Below are positions 8,443 through 16,808 of a DNA stretch of 64,000 nt, piece after piece. How positions within the stretch are numbered: position 1 is the first letter of the stretch; every line of letters starts with the position of its first letter. The notes under the pieces are model-generated. The model searched no databases. It was not told where the DNA came from and was given only the letters and a program-made list of their open reading frames with translations. This DNA is from an uncultured Eubacteriales bacterium (GTDB lineage Bacteria > Bacillota > Clostridia > Oscillospirales > CAG-272). Made by a program: the position numbers and the translations under genes. The DNA is taken from assembly GCA_934432725.1 (NCBI GenBank), contig CAKRZE010000004.1:62001-126000 (forward strand), written 5' to 3'.

Positions 8443-8759
8443 AACCGGCATTTTGGTGCAAAAATCCCGGTAACGCAGACGCTGAGACCTCAGGAGTCAA
8501 AAAATCCTCCGCCCGCTTTCCTTTTCCCAAAAGGCACCCGGTAAGCTTCCCGGTTCAAAAACAGGGCGGCAGGCACCGTGCGCATCGCTCCCATGTTTGC
8601 TGCTGCCGAAAAAACCGGAGCCGAGGCTGTACGAAAAGCGTCCCGTCCGTCTCCCTCTTTTCGGGCTTCTGCCAGCTCCGGCATCTCCCGTAATGATTTT
8701 CCGATTACCATCTGAAGAAAGGAAGCTTCCGCCGAGCACGGAGGCTGCGGTTTTCACCC
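8443..8759 (+). promoter_or_regulatory. intergenic; SD-hairpin leader of glycosyltransferase at 8718-8759
   Basis: No gene is visible between ahcY and the glycosyltransferase. Near its end, AAAGGA (8718-8723) is followed directly by an 8-bp stem AGCTTCCG (8724-8731) / CGGAGGCT (8739-8746, one G-U pair) with a 7-nt loop, then 13 nt to the ATG. The 3' arm itself contains GGAGG. The 5' arm can also pair with the SD through GGAAGCTTCC. Confidence 0.6.
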
Positions 8760-10004
8760 ATGTCAAAGCAAAGACTCCTCATTTGCGGCATTGCAATGGA
8801 ATGCGCAGGAACGGAAAAAGCGTTTTTGTCCCTTGCGGACCGCATCGACTATGACCGGTATGACGTCACCCTGCTTCTGGCTTGCCGGGAAGGAAAACTT
8901 CTCAGGCTGCTCCCGCCCAAGATTCGCGTGGTGGGTCCCATGCGTTACGGAGAAATGTTCCGTCTCTCCTCCCAGAACGTCACGCAGGTCCTGTTAAAAA
9001 GCATCATCCGCCGGCACCCGTTCTCGGCATTCCGGATTGCTTCCTACTATCGGAAGCAAAAACGCGACCCCGAACACCGCGCCGATTACGCAACCGCCAT
9101 GTGGGTCGAGCTGATGAAGCGATACTGCCCCTCCTATGCCGATGAATTCGGCGAAAAAGAGCCGTTTGACGCCTGCCTTGCCTTTTGGGGCGACCGGACC
9201 ATGTTTTACATGTGCGACAAGGTTCAGGCAAAGAAAAAGCTTGCATGGCTGCACTTTGATTATGCACACCCCAAGCGTCCGGACGACATCTATCTGTCCT
9301 ATTTCAACCGCTGCGATGCAGTGATCAATGTGACAAAAACCTGTACGGACAGTCTGCGCGCCGCGCTGCCCTCCGTCTCCGATAAGTGCGTCACGATCGA
9401 AAACCTGATTTCGCCCGCAAAAATCCGCGCGCTTGCCGGGGAAAACAAATCGCCCTTCCCGGACCCGTCCTATCCGGGCATCCGGCTTCTGACCGTTGCG
9501 CGCATCTGTGAGCAGAAAGGAAGCGACCGGATTCCCGAAACGCTGAAAGCGCTGACCGATGCAGGCTATGACATCCGGTGGTACCTCCTCGGAACGGGCG
9601 ATGAAGGAGAGCTTGCTGCGCTGCGTGCCGATGCCGAAGCAAAGGGGGTAGCGGACCGCCTGATTTTTCTGGGAACCACGCAAAACCCCTATCCGTATAT
9701 TGCCGCGTGCGACATCTTTGTACTGCCCTCCCGCTATGAGGGACGTCCGATCACTGTAGAGGAAGCCAAAATTCTCGCGCGCCCGATCGCGGTATGCGAT
9801 TATCTCTCTGCCGGCGAGCAGCTGGAAAACGGAGCATACGGCGTCATCTGTCCGCAGAGTGCCGAAGGGCTGGCGGAGGGCATCCGCAGTCTGCTTGCCG
9901 ATCCGCAGAAGCGGGCTGAGCTGTCCGCGCTGCTTTCTTCCCGTGATTTTTCCACGGATTCGGAATACAAAAAGCTGGAGCAGCTCTTGAACGGAGAAGC
10001 GTAA
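8760..10004 (+). CDS. GT4-type glycosyltransferase
   Basis: A 414-residue two-domain GT-B enzyme. The N-terminal acceptor domain starts with LLICGIAMECAGTEKAFLSL, matching the Gly/Ala-rich first loop of GT4 family members. The C-terminal donor-binding domain (from about residue 238) contains LLTVARICEQKGSDRI, YLLGTGDEGELAAL and the E-x7-E type motif SRYEGRPITVEEA. Such enzymes transfer sugars from nucleotide sugars to envelope glycans; the actual acceptor cannot be told. The gene stands alone between ahcY and rplS with a structured leader. Confidence 0.88.
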   Translation: MSKQRLLICGIAMECAGTEKAFLSLADRIDYDRYDVTLLLACREGKLLRLLPPKIRVVGPMRYGEMFRLSSQNVTQVLLKSIIRRHPFSAFRIASYYRKQKRDPEHRADYATAMWVELMKRYCPSYADEFGEKEPFDACLAFWGDRTMFYMCDKVQAKKKLAWLHFDYAHPKRPDDIYLSYFNRCDAVINVTKTCTDSLRAALPSVSDKCVTIENLISPAKIRALAGENKSPFPDPSYPGIRLLTVARICEQKGSDRIPETLKALTDAGYDIRWYLLGTGDEGELAALRADAEAKGVADRLIFLGTTQNPYPYIAACDIFVLPSRYEGRPITVEEAKILARPIAVCDYLSAGEQLENGAYGVICPQSAEGLAEGIRSLLADPQKRAELSALLSSRDFSTDSEYKKLEQLLNGEA

Positions 10005-10164
10005 AGGTGCAGACCTCCGCCGGACAGTTCGCCTCATCGTTCCCAAGCAGACAAGCCCGCCGCAGCGCCGTCTTCTTTCACGATGGCGGAGCAGCATCCT
10101 CCGCCGGGCGATGCCTGCCGGTCCGGCAAAACTTGTAAATAAAATGTTAATTAATCGAAAACAC

Positions 10165-10193
10165 TTGCATTCCCGGGTCTGATATGGTATAAT
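10165..10193 (+). promoter_or_regulatory. rplS promoter
   Basis: TTGCAT at 10165-10170, 17-bp spacer, TATAAT at 10188-10193 with extended TGG. The roughly 65-nt leader contains GC-rich inverted segments (for example ACGGGCG near 10207 and CGTCCGT near 10239), but I recognise no named ribosomal leader. Confidence 0.75.
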
Positions 10194-10264
10194 TCTTCTG
10201 TTAACCACGGGCGGTCCGCTGCGAAGCTCTGCAAGAACGTCCGTTATCTGTAAGGAGGCCAATT

Positions 10265-10606
10265 ATGGATTTAATCAAGGCTTTTACCAATGAGCAGTTG
10301 AAGGAAACCGTTCCGGTGCTGAACATCGGCGATACGGTTCGTGTTCACAACAAGATCAAGGAAGGTACGCGTGAGCGTATTCAGATGTTTGAGGGAACGA
10401 TCATTGCCAGAAAGGGCGGCGGAATTTCCGAAACCTTTACGGTCAGAAGAATTTCCTACGGCGTCGGCGTTGAAAAGACCTTCCCGATTCACTCTCCCCA
10501 CGTTGTCAAGGTAGATATCATCAGACGCGGTAAGGTAAGACGTGCAAAGCTGTACTACCTGCGCGATAAGATCGGTAAGGATTCCAAGGTCAAGAGCGAA
10601 ATTTGA
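10265..10606 (+). CDS. rplS: 50S ribosomal protein L19
   Basis: The 113-residue sequence is a full-length bL19: NIGDTVRVHNKIKEGTRERI, FEGTIIARKGGG, TFTVRRISYGVGVEKTFP and RRGKVRRAKLYYLRD are family signatures. L19 sits at the 30S-50S interface. An excellent TAAGGAGG site lies about 9 nt before the ATG. In most Bacillota rplS ends the rpsP-khpA-rimM-trmD-rplS operon. Here it stands alone, about 6 kb from rpsP-khpA and on the opposite strand, with its own promoter. Confidence 0.97.
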   Translation: MDLIKAFTNEQLKETVPVLNIGDTVRVHNKIKEGTRERIQMFEGTIIARKGGGISETFTVRRISYGVGVEKTFPIHSPHVVKVDIIRRGKVRRAKLYYLRDKIGKDSKVKSEI

Positions 10607-10630
10607 TTTCCGGCTCGTCCGGAAATGATA

Positions 10631-10701
10631 CGGCAGCAAAGGAGGTTTCATGACGGAACGTTGTTCTGTCGGTGAATCATCCTTTGCTGCCGTTCGTTTT
10701 T
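10631..10701 (+). terminator. long hairpin after rplS with T-run
   Basis: A 14-bp perfect stem, ACGGCAGCAAAGGA paired with TCCTTTGCTGCCGT, encloses an inner stem (GACGGAAC/GTTCTGTC) and is followed by TCGTTTTTCC. It looks like the rplS terminator. The 5' arm also contains a consensus SD (AAAGGAGG, 10638-10645) with an ATG 4 nt later; see findings. Confidence 0.65.
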
Positions 10702-10775
10702 CCGCGGCGCCTGCCGTACTTAATTCAAATGAAAGGGCGCTTTCACCGCTTGCGTGAAAGCCAAGGGAACACATC

Positions 10776-11099
10776 ATGTCAGGTAACACAGTTTCTACCA
10801 AGGAAAAACTGGTCGCGGCTGCATCCTATCTCTGGATTCTTTTCTTCCTCCCGCTGGTTCTGACCCCGGGCTCCAGGTTCGGACGGTTTCATGCAAATCA
10901 GGCTCTTCTGAATCTGATCTTCTCCGTCATCATCGTTGTAATTTCCGCGCTGTTCGGCTGGATTCCGCTGATCGGCGGCATCATCGCATGGGTGCTGCGC
11001 GCTTTGGCAATCCTTGCTGCCGTCTGGGGAATTCTGTACGCCCTGCTCGGTCAGATGCATCCGTATCCGTTCTTCGGTCAGATCACCCTGATCAAATAA
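10776..11099 (+). CDS. small integral membrane protein (DUF4870-like)
   Basis: A 107-residue protein with an N-terminal helix (LVAAASYLWILFFLPLVL), a short FGRFHANQALLNL segment, and two more hydrophobic helices (LIFSVIIVVISALFGW; IIAWVLRALAILAAVWGILYA). The FHANQALLN motif is typical of DUF4870/TIC20-like small membrane proteins, whose role is unknown. AAGGGA precedes the ATG by about 8 nt. Distance from rplS (169 bp) and the hairpin between them suggest separate expression. Confidence 0.75.
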   Translation: MSGNTVSTKEKLVAAASYLWILFFLPLVLTPGSRFGRFHANQALLNLIFSVIIVVISALFGWIPLIGGIIAWVLRALAILAAVWGILYALLGQMHPYPFFGQITLIK

Positions 11100-11159
11100 T
11101 CCCGTACATACTCCGATAACAATCGGTCGCGGGGTGTCAACGTGCGCTGACCTGCTTTC

Positions 11160-11342
11160 ATCGTTTTGCGTTCTTCACACCCCTTTGGTATTGGTCCGGA
11201 CGGCAAAGCGCCTCCGTCTTGCCCGGCAAAGCCCCAAAAAACAAAACTACAAGAAAAAACCCGATCCGGATTGCATCAAAAATACCGGCGATCTTTGAGC
11301 GGCTGTAAAAAACATAAATGTTTTTTACAGCCGCTTTTTTAT
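11160..11342 (-). repeat. interspersed repeat (family copy B, minus orientation)
   Basis: Read on the minus strand this has the same order as the other copies: an 18-bp perfect stem at 11298-11315/11318-11335, then GGTATTTTTGATGC, a T-rich block, a GGCAAGACGGAGGCG-like block, and an end containing AAGGGGTGTGAAGAACGC. The plus strand after the hairpin is T-rich, so it can also terminate the 10776-11099 transcript. The remainder of 11100-11745 holds only the pseudogene fragment listed below. Confidence 0.75.
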
Positions 11343-11523
11343 TCCGTTCCCACAACTGCCTCCGCAGCAAAACAAAAGAAAAACGGACATGCCGGCACAC
11401 ACCCGGGCGAAAAATTGAAGCTCAATTGACGCCGTTTTCGGATATCCCCGCGGATTGCGCCGCAGATACCCTCCCGAATACATGGTGCAGACCGAAAAGC
11501 CCGTTTTTCTTTTGCTGTTTGAA

Positions 11524-11620
11524 CGCTCTGCCGGGCAGGAAAATTATGCGAAGCCGCATATTTTCAAAACCGATGAAAAGGAAGCTGTCGAATCGACCTT
11601 TGATCGGCTTCAAAAGCCCG
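11524..11620 (+). pseudogene. fragment related to the 13457-14209 membrane protein
   Basis: The plus-strand translation contains PHIFKTDEKEAVESTF, which matches PHIFKTGEKEAIESAF inside the intact minus-strand gene at 13457-14209. The nucleotide match is also close around CCGCATATTTTCAAAACCG. No start, membrane segment or remaining domain accompanies it, so it is read as a decayed partial copy in opposite orientation. Confidence 0.6.
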
Positions 11621-11745
11621 TCAGACAAATTTCATCCCCGTTCTAACCGAAAATAGACAAGATCAGCGGGGACATTCCTCCGATTCCCGGGCGAACCGGC
11701 TTACCTGACACAGGAAACCGCATCCGGAAATCCGAAGAAAACCGA

Positions 11746-11934
11746 TTATTCCAGACGGAAGGACTGGCAGTCGGTGCACTGATCCATCGTCGGATTTGCC
11801 TCATGCGTGCCGACCTGAATGCAGTCAAGGCTGCAAAAATCCTGCGTTTTGCAATGGTTTGCACACTGTGTCACATTGCAGCGGATGCACTTGTTAGGGG
11901 TATCGCAGCAAGAATGCTGATGCTTGTTATCCAT
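11746..11934 (-). CDS. DUF1540 small cysteine-rich protein
   Basis: The 62-residue protein contains the DUF1540 pattern: CIRCNVTQCANH, FCSLDCIQVGTHEANPTMDQCTDCQSF. It has nine cysteines, probably binding a metal. DUF1540 proteins are common in spore-forming Bacillota; their function is not established. The start at 11934 (MDNKHQHSCCD) is chosen because GGAGG lies 11 nt upstream. An upstream in-frame ATG at 12015 lacks a site. Confidence 0.85.
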   Translation of the reverse strand: MDNKHQHSCCDTPNKCIRCNVTQCANHCKTQDFCSLDCIQVGTHEANPTMDQCTDCQSFRLE

Positions 11935-12193
11935 AGAAATACATACCTCCGAAAATCGGAATTTGTGCGGAACCGCACATCCATAGCATGCCCCGCAAGC
12001 AGGCGGACTATTCATTTGAGTCCGGCTGCAAGTTTCAAAATTTCAAAAAGATCAAATGCCCCGCAGATTCCTCCGCGGCATCAGCCGGAGCTGCGGACGG
12101 AATGCAGCTGCCGCCGGGATTTTCTGAAAATGCAGTTCTGTTTCGCAAAATACGGTCCGTGAATATATTGGTAAAAGAAAAGGAGGATTACTT

Positions 12194-12760
12194 ATGGCAA
12201 TTAAAATTTTTATTGATCAGGGACACAATCCGGGAAATCCGAATGCCGGAGCAGAGGGAAACGGCTATCGGGAGCAGGATCTTGTTTATGAAATCGGCGT
12301 CAGACTGGCAGCACTGCTTCGGCAAAATGAAAATTTCGAGGTCCGATTGTCCAGAAACACCCCGGAGGAGATACTCGGCACAAGCAATGCCGAAAGCCTG
12401 CGCGCACGCGTGGATGCCGCAAACAGCTGGGGGGCCGATTTCTTCATCAGTCTCCACGCCAACGCCTCCACCATCGCATCCGCATCCGGTTCGGAGGGGT
12501 ACGCCTACAGCACGACCTCGCCCGGTTATCAGATGGGGCTTGATCTCCTGGAGCAGCTGAATCTGGCAACCGGCTTGCAAAACCGCGGAATGTTTGTCCG
12601 TCCGAGCCTGTATGTCCTGCGGAAAACGGCGATGCCAGCCGTCCTGATGGAGCTTGGCTTCATCACAAACGCACAGGACGCACAGAAAATGGCACAGCAG
12701 CCGGAACTGTTTGCACAGGGGCTGTACCGCGGCATCCTGAAATATTACGGCATGCTCTGA
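12194..12760 (+). CDS. N-acetylmuramoyl-L-alanine amidase (Amidase_3)
   Basis: The 188-residue protein is a stand-alone Amidase_3 catalytic domain: DQGHNPG (zinc His), YREQDL (zinc Glu), SLHANAS (zinc His) and VLMELGFITN (catalytic Glu). It cleaves the bond between MurNAc and L-alanine in peptidoglycan. There is no signal peptide or wall-binding domain, unlike typical autolysins, so export would need another route or release by lysis. A very good AAAGGAGGAT site precedes the ATG. It stands alone. Confidence 0.9.
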   Translation: MAIKIFIDQGHNPGNPNAGAEGNGYREQDLVYEIGVRLAALLRQNENFEVRLSRNTPEEILGTSNAESLRARVDAANSWGADFFISLHANASTIASASGSEGYAYSTTSPGYQMGLDLLEQLNLATGLQNRGMFVRPSLYVLRKTAMPAVLMELGFITNAQDAQKMAQQPELFAQGLYRGILKYYGML

Positions 12761-13353
12761 GCATCGGAAAGCCGGCGGCGGGAGATCTTGGGAAACGCTC
12801 GGAAGCGCTTTTCCGGAGGCGCCTCCCCGAATGCTCTTCGCCCCGGCTCCCGGGGAAAGCGCAGCACCGCACCCTGACCGGCGGTGCCGGCATCATTGCT
12901 GCCAAAGCCTCCCCCAAGCTCCTGCCAAACCGGCGCAATTCTCCGGATCCTCCGCACCTCAGACAGTGACCGCCTCAAATCCGACCGGGCGGGTAAGCTC
13001 TTTATCAGAATTCATTGTGTCGGCTCCGAAAAAATCGTTTTCGAATCCGCACGGCGTTTTCGTAAAACCGTCCGGCGCGCATTCCGCCCGGATTACGGTC
13101 TTTCAAACAGCAAAAGCCGAAAACGCTCCGATGCGGATTTCCTTCCCTTCAAAATGCATAGCCTGAGCTCCGGAAATCGGCGTCACGTCCGATGAGCCTC
13201 ACGGACGATAGCCTTGTGCCGCAGAACATCTGTCAGAACCGTTTCCGTATGTTCAAGGTCAGTCCGGCGCAGTATTCAGCCCGCTCCGATGAAATCACAG
13301 CCCTTCGGGCAGCGAAATCGGCGCCCACCGGTCTTAGAACGGTTCGGAACAAT
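12761..13353. other. non-coding gap, nothing recognised
   Basis: Roughly 590 bp between the convergent amidase and the minus-strand gene. No reading frame with a ribosome site or known motif, and no repeat, was found. Confidence 0.5.
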
Positions 13354-13388
13354 AAAAAAAATCCGGGGTGCCGTCAGGATACCCCGGA
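13354..13388 (-). terminator. rho-independent terminator of the 13457-14209 gene
   Basis: On the minus strand, TCCGGGGT pairs with ACCCCGGA (13381-13388 with 13362-13369) and is followed by a run of eight T (13354-13361). Confidence 0.85.
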
Positions 13389-13456
13389 GCTTTCGGTTTT
13401 ATCACAGTACGCATGCCGACACTGCCCGCAAGCCGATTTTCAGGAAAAATCCGGAA

Positions 13457-14209
13457 TCAGTCAGCGGTCAGGCTCTCTTTTGTCTTTGTCTCAAAATCCG
13501 CCGGAAGACGGAAAGAAAAGACCGCCTTGAGAATATCGCGGTGATCCTCATAACGCGCCTCTGCCTTCTTCACCCCCGTAAAAACGATCGTAGAGGCAAT
13601 TCTGCGCATACACAGGACCGTATCCTCGGGAAGAACGGAAAATGCGTCAAAATACTGCGCAAAATCCGTATCGCAAAGCCGTATGCTGTACGGGTCGGCG
13701 GCTCCCTCCGGCAAATATCCCAACACATCGGCAAGCGGAATAAATCCGTCCATATCCGCGACCATCTGATACCACACCGGATCAAACAGGCAAATCACGT
13801 GTTCTCCGGCAGCAATCTCCTGCGTCAGACTGGACCGTACATTGTCTTCACTGTAGGTATTGTACAGCACCATGGATTGGACATTGTCCGCACTCTCCAT
13901 GGCAGCCCCCAGCTGACTGTCGGTCATGATGGTGATATTCATGACCTCGCAGTTTTTCTTTCCGTCTCCGTTGTAATCCCGTTTCAGAAGCTGAGAAAAC
14001 GCGGATTCAATGGCTTCCTTTTCGCCGGTTTTGAAAATATGCGGACCGGCATACAGAACCTGCATGTCATAGGATTCCCTTCCGGTCAGCTGTGTGATCA
14101 GAATGATTGCAAGAATCAGCACGAAGGCACCTATTATCGTATGCCATTTGTGGTAGTACCAGAAATTATCGAGCTTTGCCGCAAAGCCGCGCTTGCTCTG
14201 TTCCTCCAT
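13457..14209 (-). CDS. single-pass membrane protein with large extracellular domain, unknown
   Basis: 250 residues: a short cytoplasmic start with FWYYHKWHTIIGAF running into one membrane helix (about residues 23-41), then a soluble extracellular domain of about 205 residues with YAGPHIFKTGEKEAIESAF and VICLFDPVWYQMV. This FWYYHKWHTIIG family is familiar in Clostridia but, to my knowledge, has no assigned function. The start at 14209 has GGAG 6 nt upstream; an ATG at 14221 is the alternative. A decayed piece of a paralogue lies at 11524-11620. Confidence 0.75.
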   Translation of the reverse strand: MEEQSKRGFAAKLDNFWYYHKWHTIIGAFVLILAIILITQLTGRESYDMQVLYAGPHIFKTGEKEAIESAFSQLLKRDYNGDGKKNCEVMNITIMTDSQLGAAMESADNVQSMVLYNTYSEDNVRSSLTQEIAAGEHVICLFDPVWYQMVADMDGFIPLADVLGYLPEGAADPYSIRLCDTDFAQYFDAFSVLPEDTVLCMRRIASTIVFTGVKKAEARYEDHRDILKAVFSFRLPADFETKTKESLTAD

Positions 14210-14558
14210 TTCGATCTCCATTCCGCCGCCAAGGCGGCACAGCCAGTCATGAAATTCTTCCGTGCTTCCGCAAAACGAAGCCGTTTCCGCAGAGAATCCG
14301 GCGTAAAGCAGCCATCCCCGACATCCCCGGACGAATGCTTCATGCAAGCCCCGCGCATCCGTTCCGGCAAATTCCCGGCGTTCTTTCCTGCCGCAGCAAT
14401 TTCATGAAGCAGAAGCCCGCCCCGGCAAGGAAAGCCGCAGTCGGTGCAAATCGTGTTTCCCCGCAAAGCTTTTCCCCGGTACGCCGCATCGCCATTCATC
14501 CGTTTACGCACAAAGAGCGCGCCGCCCTGCGGCTCACACGCCTTTCCCCCGTAAAATA
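14210..14558. other. non-coding gap, nothing recognised
   Basis: About 350 bp between galE and the membrane protein gene. Open frames here lack ribosome sites and motifs. No promoter or terminator was recognised with confidence. Confidence 0.45.
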
Positions 14559-15584
14559 TCAGGGCATCGTGTCCGGAAGCTCCGCCGCATTCCGTTTCTG
14601 TGCGTTCCAAGCGTCCCGGCACATATCCTCAAGGCTTCTCTCCGCCTTCCAGTGCAGCAGACGCTCTGCCTTGCCCGGATCGGCGTAATTCTCATCAATG
14701 TCCCCCGGACGCCGCGCATCAATCACATACGGAATCCGGATGCCGTTCACCTTCTCAAATGTCCGGATCACGTCAAGGACGCTGTAGCCGGTTCCCGTCC
14801 CGAGGTTGAACACCTCCACGCCGGTGCGGCTTTCCATATACCGCAATGCCGCCGCATGCCCGCTTGCAAGATCCATGACATGGATATAATCGCGCACCCC
14901 GGTGCCGTCCGGCGTTTTGTAGTCGTCTCCGAACACGTGGAGCAGCTTCAGTCTGCCGGATGCCACCTGCAGAATATACGGCATCAGATTATTGGGCAGC
15001 CCATTCGGGTTTTCCAGCAAAAGCCCGCTCTCATGCGCACCGATTGGATTGAAATAGCGCAGAAGCGCCACGGAAAGCGTGGGATCCGCCGCTCCGGCAT
15101 CTGTCAGGATCCGTTCAATCATATACTTTGTCCAACCGTATGGGTTCGAGCAGCCCCCTGTCGGCATAGCTTCATCGATCGGGCAGGATGCGGGAACGCC
15201 GTATACCGTTGCGGAGGAGCTGAAAATGATCCGGCGGACTCCGAACTCCTTCATCACCTCAAGAAGCGTCAGAGCAGAGTCTATGTTGTTCCGGTAATAC
15301 AAGAGCGGCTTTAAAACCGACTCTCCGACTGCCTTCAGTCCTGCAAAATGAATCACAGCATCCGGCTTTTCCGCGGCAAAAACGCGGCGCAGCGCCTCCC
15401 TGTCGCAGCAATCAACAGGATAAAACGGCACGTCATGTCCCGCAAGTCCGCTGATCCTGCGGGCGGTTTCCTGCTTGCTGTTGACCAGATTGTCACAGAG
15501 AACCACACGATATCCCTGTTTTTCCAGCTCTACGGCGGTATGCGAGCCGATAAACCCGGTTCCGCCTGTCAATAAAATTGTCAT
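14559..15584 (-). CDS. galE: UDP-glucose 4-epimerase
   Basis: The 341-residue protein is an extended short-chain dehydrogenase. TGGTGFIGSHTAVEL forms the NAD-binding start, HFAGLKAVGESV and FSSSATVYG are typical of GalE, and the catalytic YxxxK is in NPYGWTKYMIE. RYFNPIGAHESG and GTGVRDYIHVMDLA are GalE-specific blocks. It interconverts UDP-glucose and UDP-galactose for sugar catabolism or glycan synthesis. GAAAGGA sits 9 nt before the ATG. A terminator after khpA and a promoter at 16026-16054 make it an independent unit. Confidence 0.96.
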   Translation of the reverse strand: MTILLTGGTGFIGSHTAVELEKQGYRVVLCDNLVNSKQETARRISGLAGHDVPFYPVDCCDREALRRVFAAEKPDAVIHFAGLKAVGESVLKPLLYYRNNIDSALTLLEVMKEFGVRRIIFSSSATVYGVPASCPIDEAMPTGGCSNPYGWTKYMIERILTDAGAADPTLSVALLRYFNPIGAHESGLLLENPNGLPNNLMPYILQVASGRLKLLHVFGDDYKTPDGTGVRDYIHVMDLASGHAAALRYMESRTGVEVFNLGTGTGYSVLDVIRTFEKVNGIRIPYVIDARRPGDIDENYADPGKAERLLHWKAERSLEDMCRDAWNAQKRNAAELPDTMP

Positions 15585-16025
15585 CACGATATTCCTTTCA
15601 TCCGACGAAAAAGCTCTTTCCGAAGATGCTTCCGCTGTCGGATGCTCCTTTTTTCGGTGTCGGGGCACAATCCGGAGCGTCATCCTGCCCATGCCCGCCG
15701 ATCACGCAGCCGGCGTACACCGAGCTGCTTCACGGGGAAACAGACATCCGGCACTTTGCCGCAGAACAGGGGGTTTTCCTGAAATCCCGAGGCAAGCCGC
15801 AACGGCAGCTCTCCCTTTTCCGCCTGATCATGCGTGCCGGAACAGCTCCGCAGACTTTTTCCCGAAGAGCGCGATGCCCTTCGGATGCGGCATACTCTGC
15901 CGAAGCACTCCCGCACTTTGTGAAAATACGCATTGCGGCAATCTCCGGATTATGCGCCAAGCCCAACGAAGCAGCCGTCCGATAAGACTGCTCAAGAAGC
16001 GCTCTGAGTTTGTTCGGCAGATAGT
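15585..16025 (-). other. long galE leader/intergenic, nothing recognised
   Basis: About 430 nt between the minus-strand promoter at 16026-16054 and galE. I see no gene, repeat or known RNA element in it. Confidence 0.4.
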
Positions 16026-16054
16026 ATTATAGCACAACCAAAGCCGTTTGTAAA
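16026..16054 (-). promoter_or_regulatory. promoter upstream of galE
   Basis: On the minus strand TTTACA (16049-16054), 17-bp spacer, TATAAT (16026-16031) with extended TGC. Confidence 0.7.
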
Positions 16055-16193
16055 GCCGGATTTCAACAAAAGCGCTCTGCTGCGGCACGTCCGGACCGCC
16101 GCATCCGAAGCCGGCTGACGAAACGCGGCAGACAAAAGCATGCACCTGTCGATTGCCAGTCTAAACTGCCGGATCCGCTCAGATTGTCCCGTC

Positions 16194-16217
16194 AAAAAAG
16201 GCGGCCGAAGCCGCCTT
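16194..16217 (-). terminator. terminator of the ylxM-ffh-rpsP-khpA operon
   Basis: AAGGCGGC-TTCG-GCCGCCTT on the minus strand (16210-16217 with 16198-16205) followed by T6, 35 nt after the khpA stop. Confidence 0.88.
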
Positions 16218-16251
16218 CCGATCCGGGCACCGTATGACAGCCCGAAAAGAC

Positions 16252-16488
16252 TCATCTGATTTCAACCGATACTTTCCTGCCGGCGGAATTTGCTGCCGCC
16301 TTCATCACCATACGGATTGATTTTGCAATTTTTCCATGTCTGCCGATGATCTTGCCCATATCGGATTCGGCAACATGCAGCGTCAGAAGCACAGTATCTC
16401 CGTCAGTCTCCTCGGAAACGCTGACCTCCTCCGGCTGATCTACAATCGCACGCGCCAGGTCGGAAAGCAGTTGTACTAAATCCAACAT
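16252..16488 (-). CDS. khpA: KH-domain RNA-binding protein KhpA
   Basis: The 78-residue protein has the single type II KH fold with the GxxG-type motif in MGKIIGRHGKIAKSIR. KhpA (YlqC) is usually encoded directly after rpsP and, with KhpB, binds RNA and influences cell elongation in Gram-positive bacteria. GGAGGAAACGGA precedes the ATG. It is the last gene of the four-gene operon and is followed by a strong terminator. The rimM and trmD genes usually found next are absent. Confidence 0.94.
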   Translation of the reverse strand: MLDLVQLLSDLARAIVDQPEEVSVSEETDGDTVLLTLHVAESDMGKIIGRHGKIAKSIRMVMKAAANSAGRKVSVEIR

Positions 16489-16518
16489 TCCGTTTCCTCC
16501 GGTAAAAGCGTTATCGCA

Positions 16519-16764
16519 TCATTCAATAATGTTCTGCTTCTTCAGAAGCGCTCTGACTCTCTCGGTCGGCTGTGCGCCGTTCTTCAGCCACTGCTTTGCC
16601 TTTTCGGCATCAATTGCAATTTCCTCCGGCTCGGTCATCGGATTGAAATGTCCGATCGCATCGATGAACTTGCCGTCGCGGGGAGATCTGGAATCCGCAA
16701 CAATAATGCGGTATGCGGGAGCCTTCTTTGCGCCGATTCTTGTAAGTCTGATTTTCACTGCCAT
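16519..16764 (-). CDS. rpsP: 30S ribosomal protein S16
   Basis: The 81-residue protein is a full-length bS16: MAVKIRLTRIGAKKAPAYRI, VADSRSPRDGKFID and LGHFNP-like IGHFNPMTEPEE. S16 is a small primary binding protein of the 16S rRNA 5' domain. CGGAGGAAA precedes the start. It lies 44 bp downstream of ffh and 30 bp upstream of khpA, as in many Bacillota. Confidence 0.97.
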   Translation of the reverse strand: MAVKIRLTRIGAKKAPAYRIIVADSRSPRDGKFIDAIGHFNPMTEPEEIAIDAEKAKQWLKNGAQPTERVRALLKKQNIIE

Positions 16765-16808
16765 AGTATGTTTCCTCCGAAAAATTTGATTTCTGTTTTT
16801 GAATTTTA

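Noticed and set aside
6877..8451. 524-codon minus-strand frame
   Set aside because: It covers ahcY in antisense, with no motifs or ribosome site; ahcY has all family signatures and a consensus promoter.
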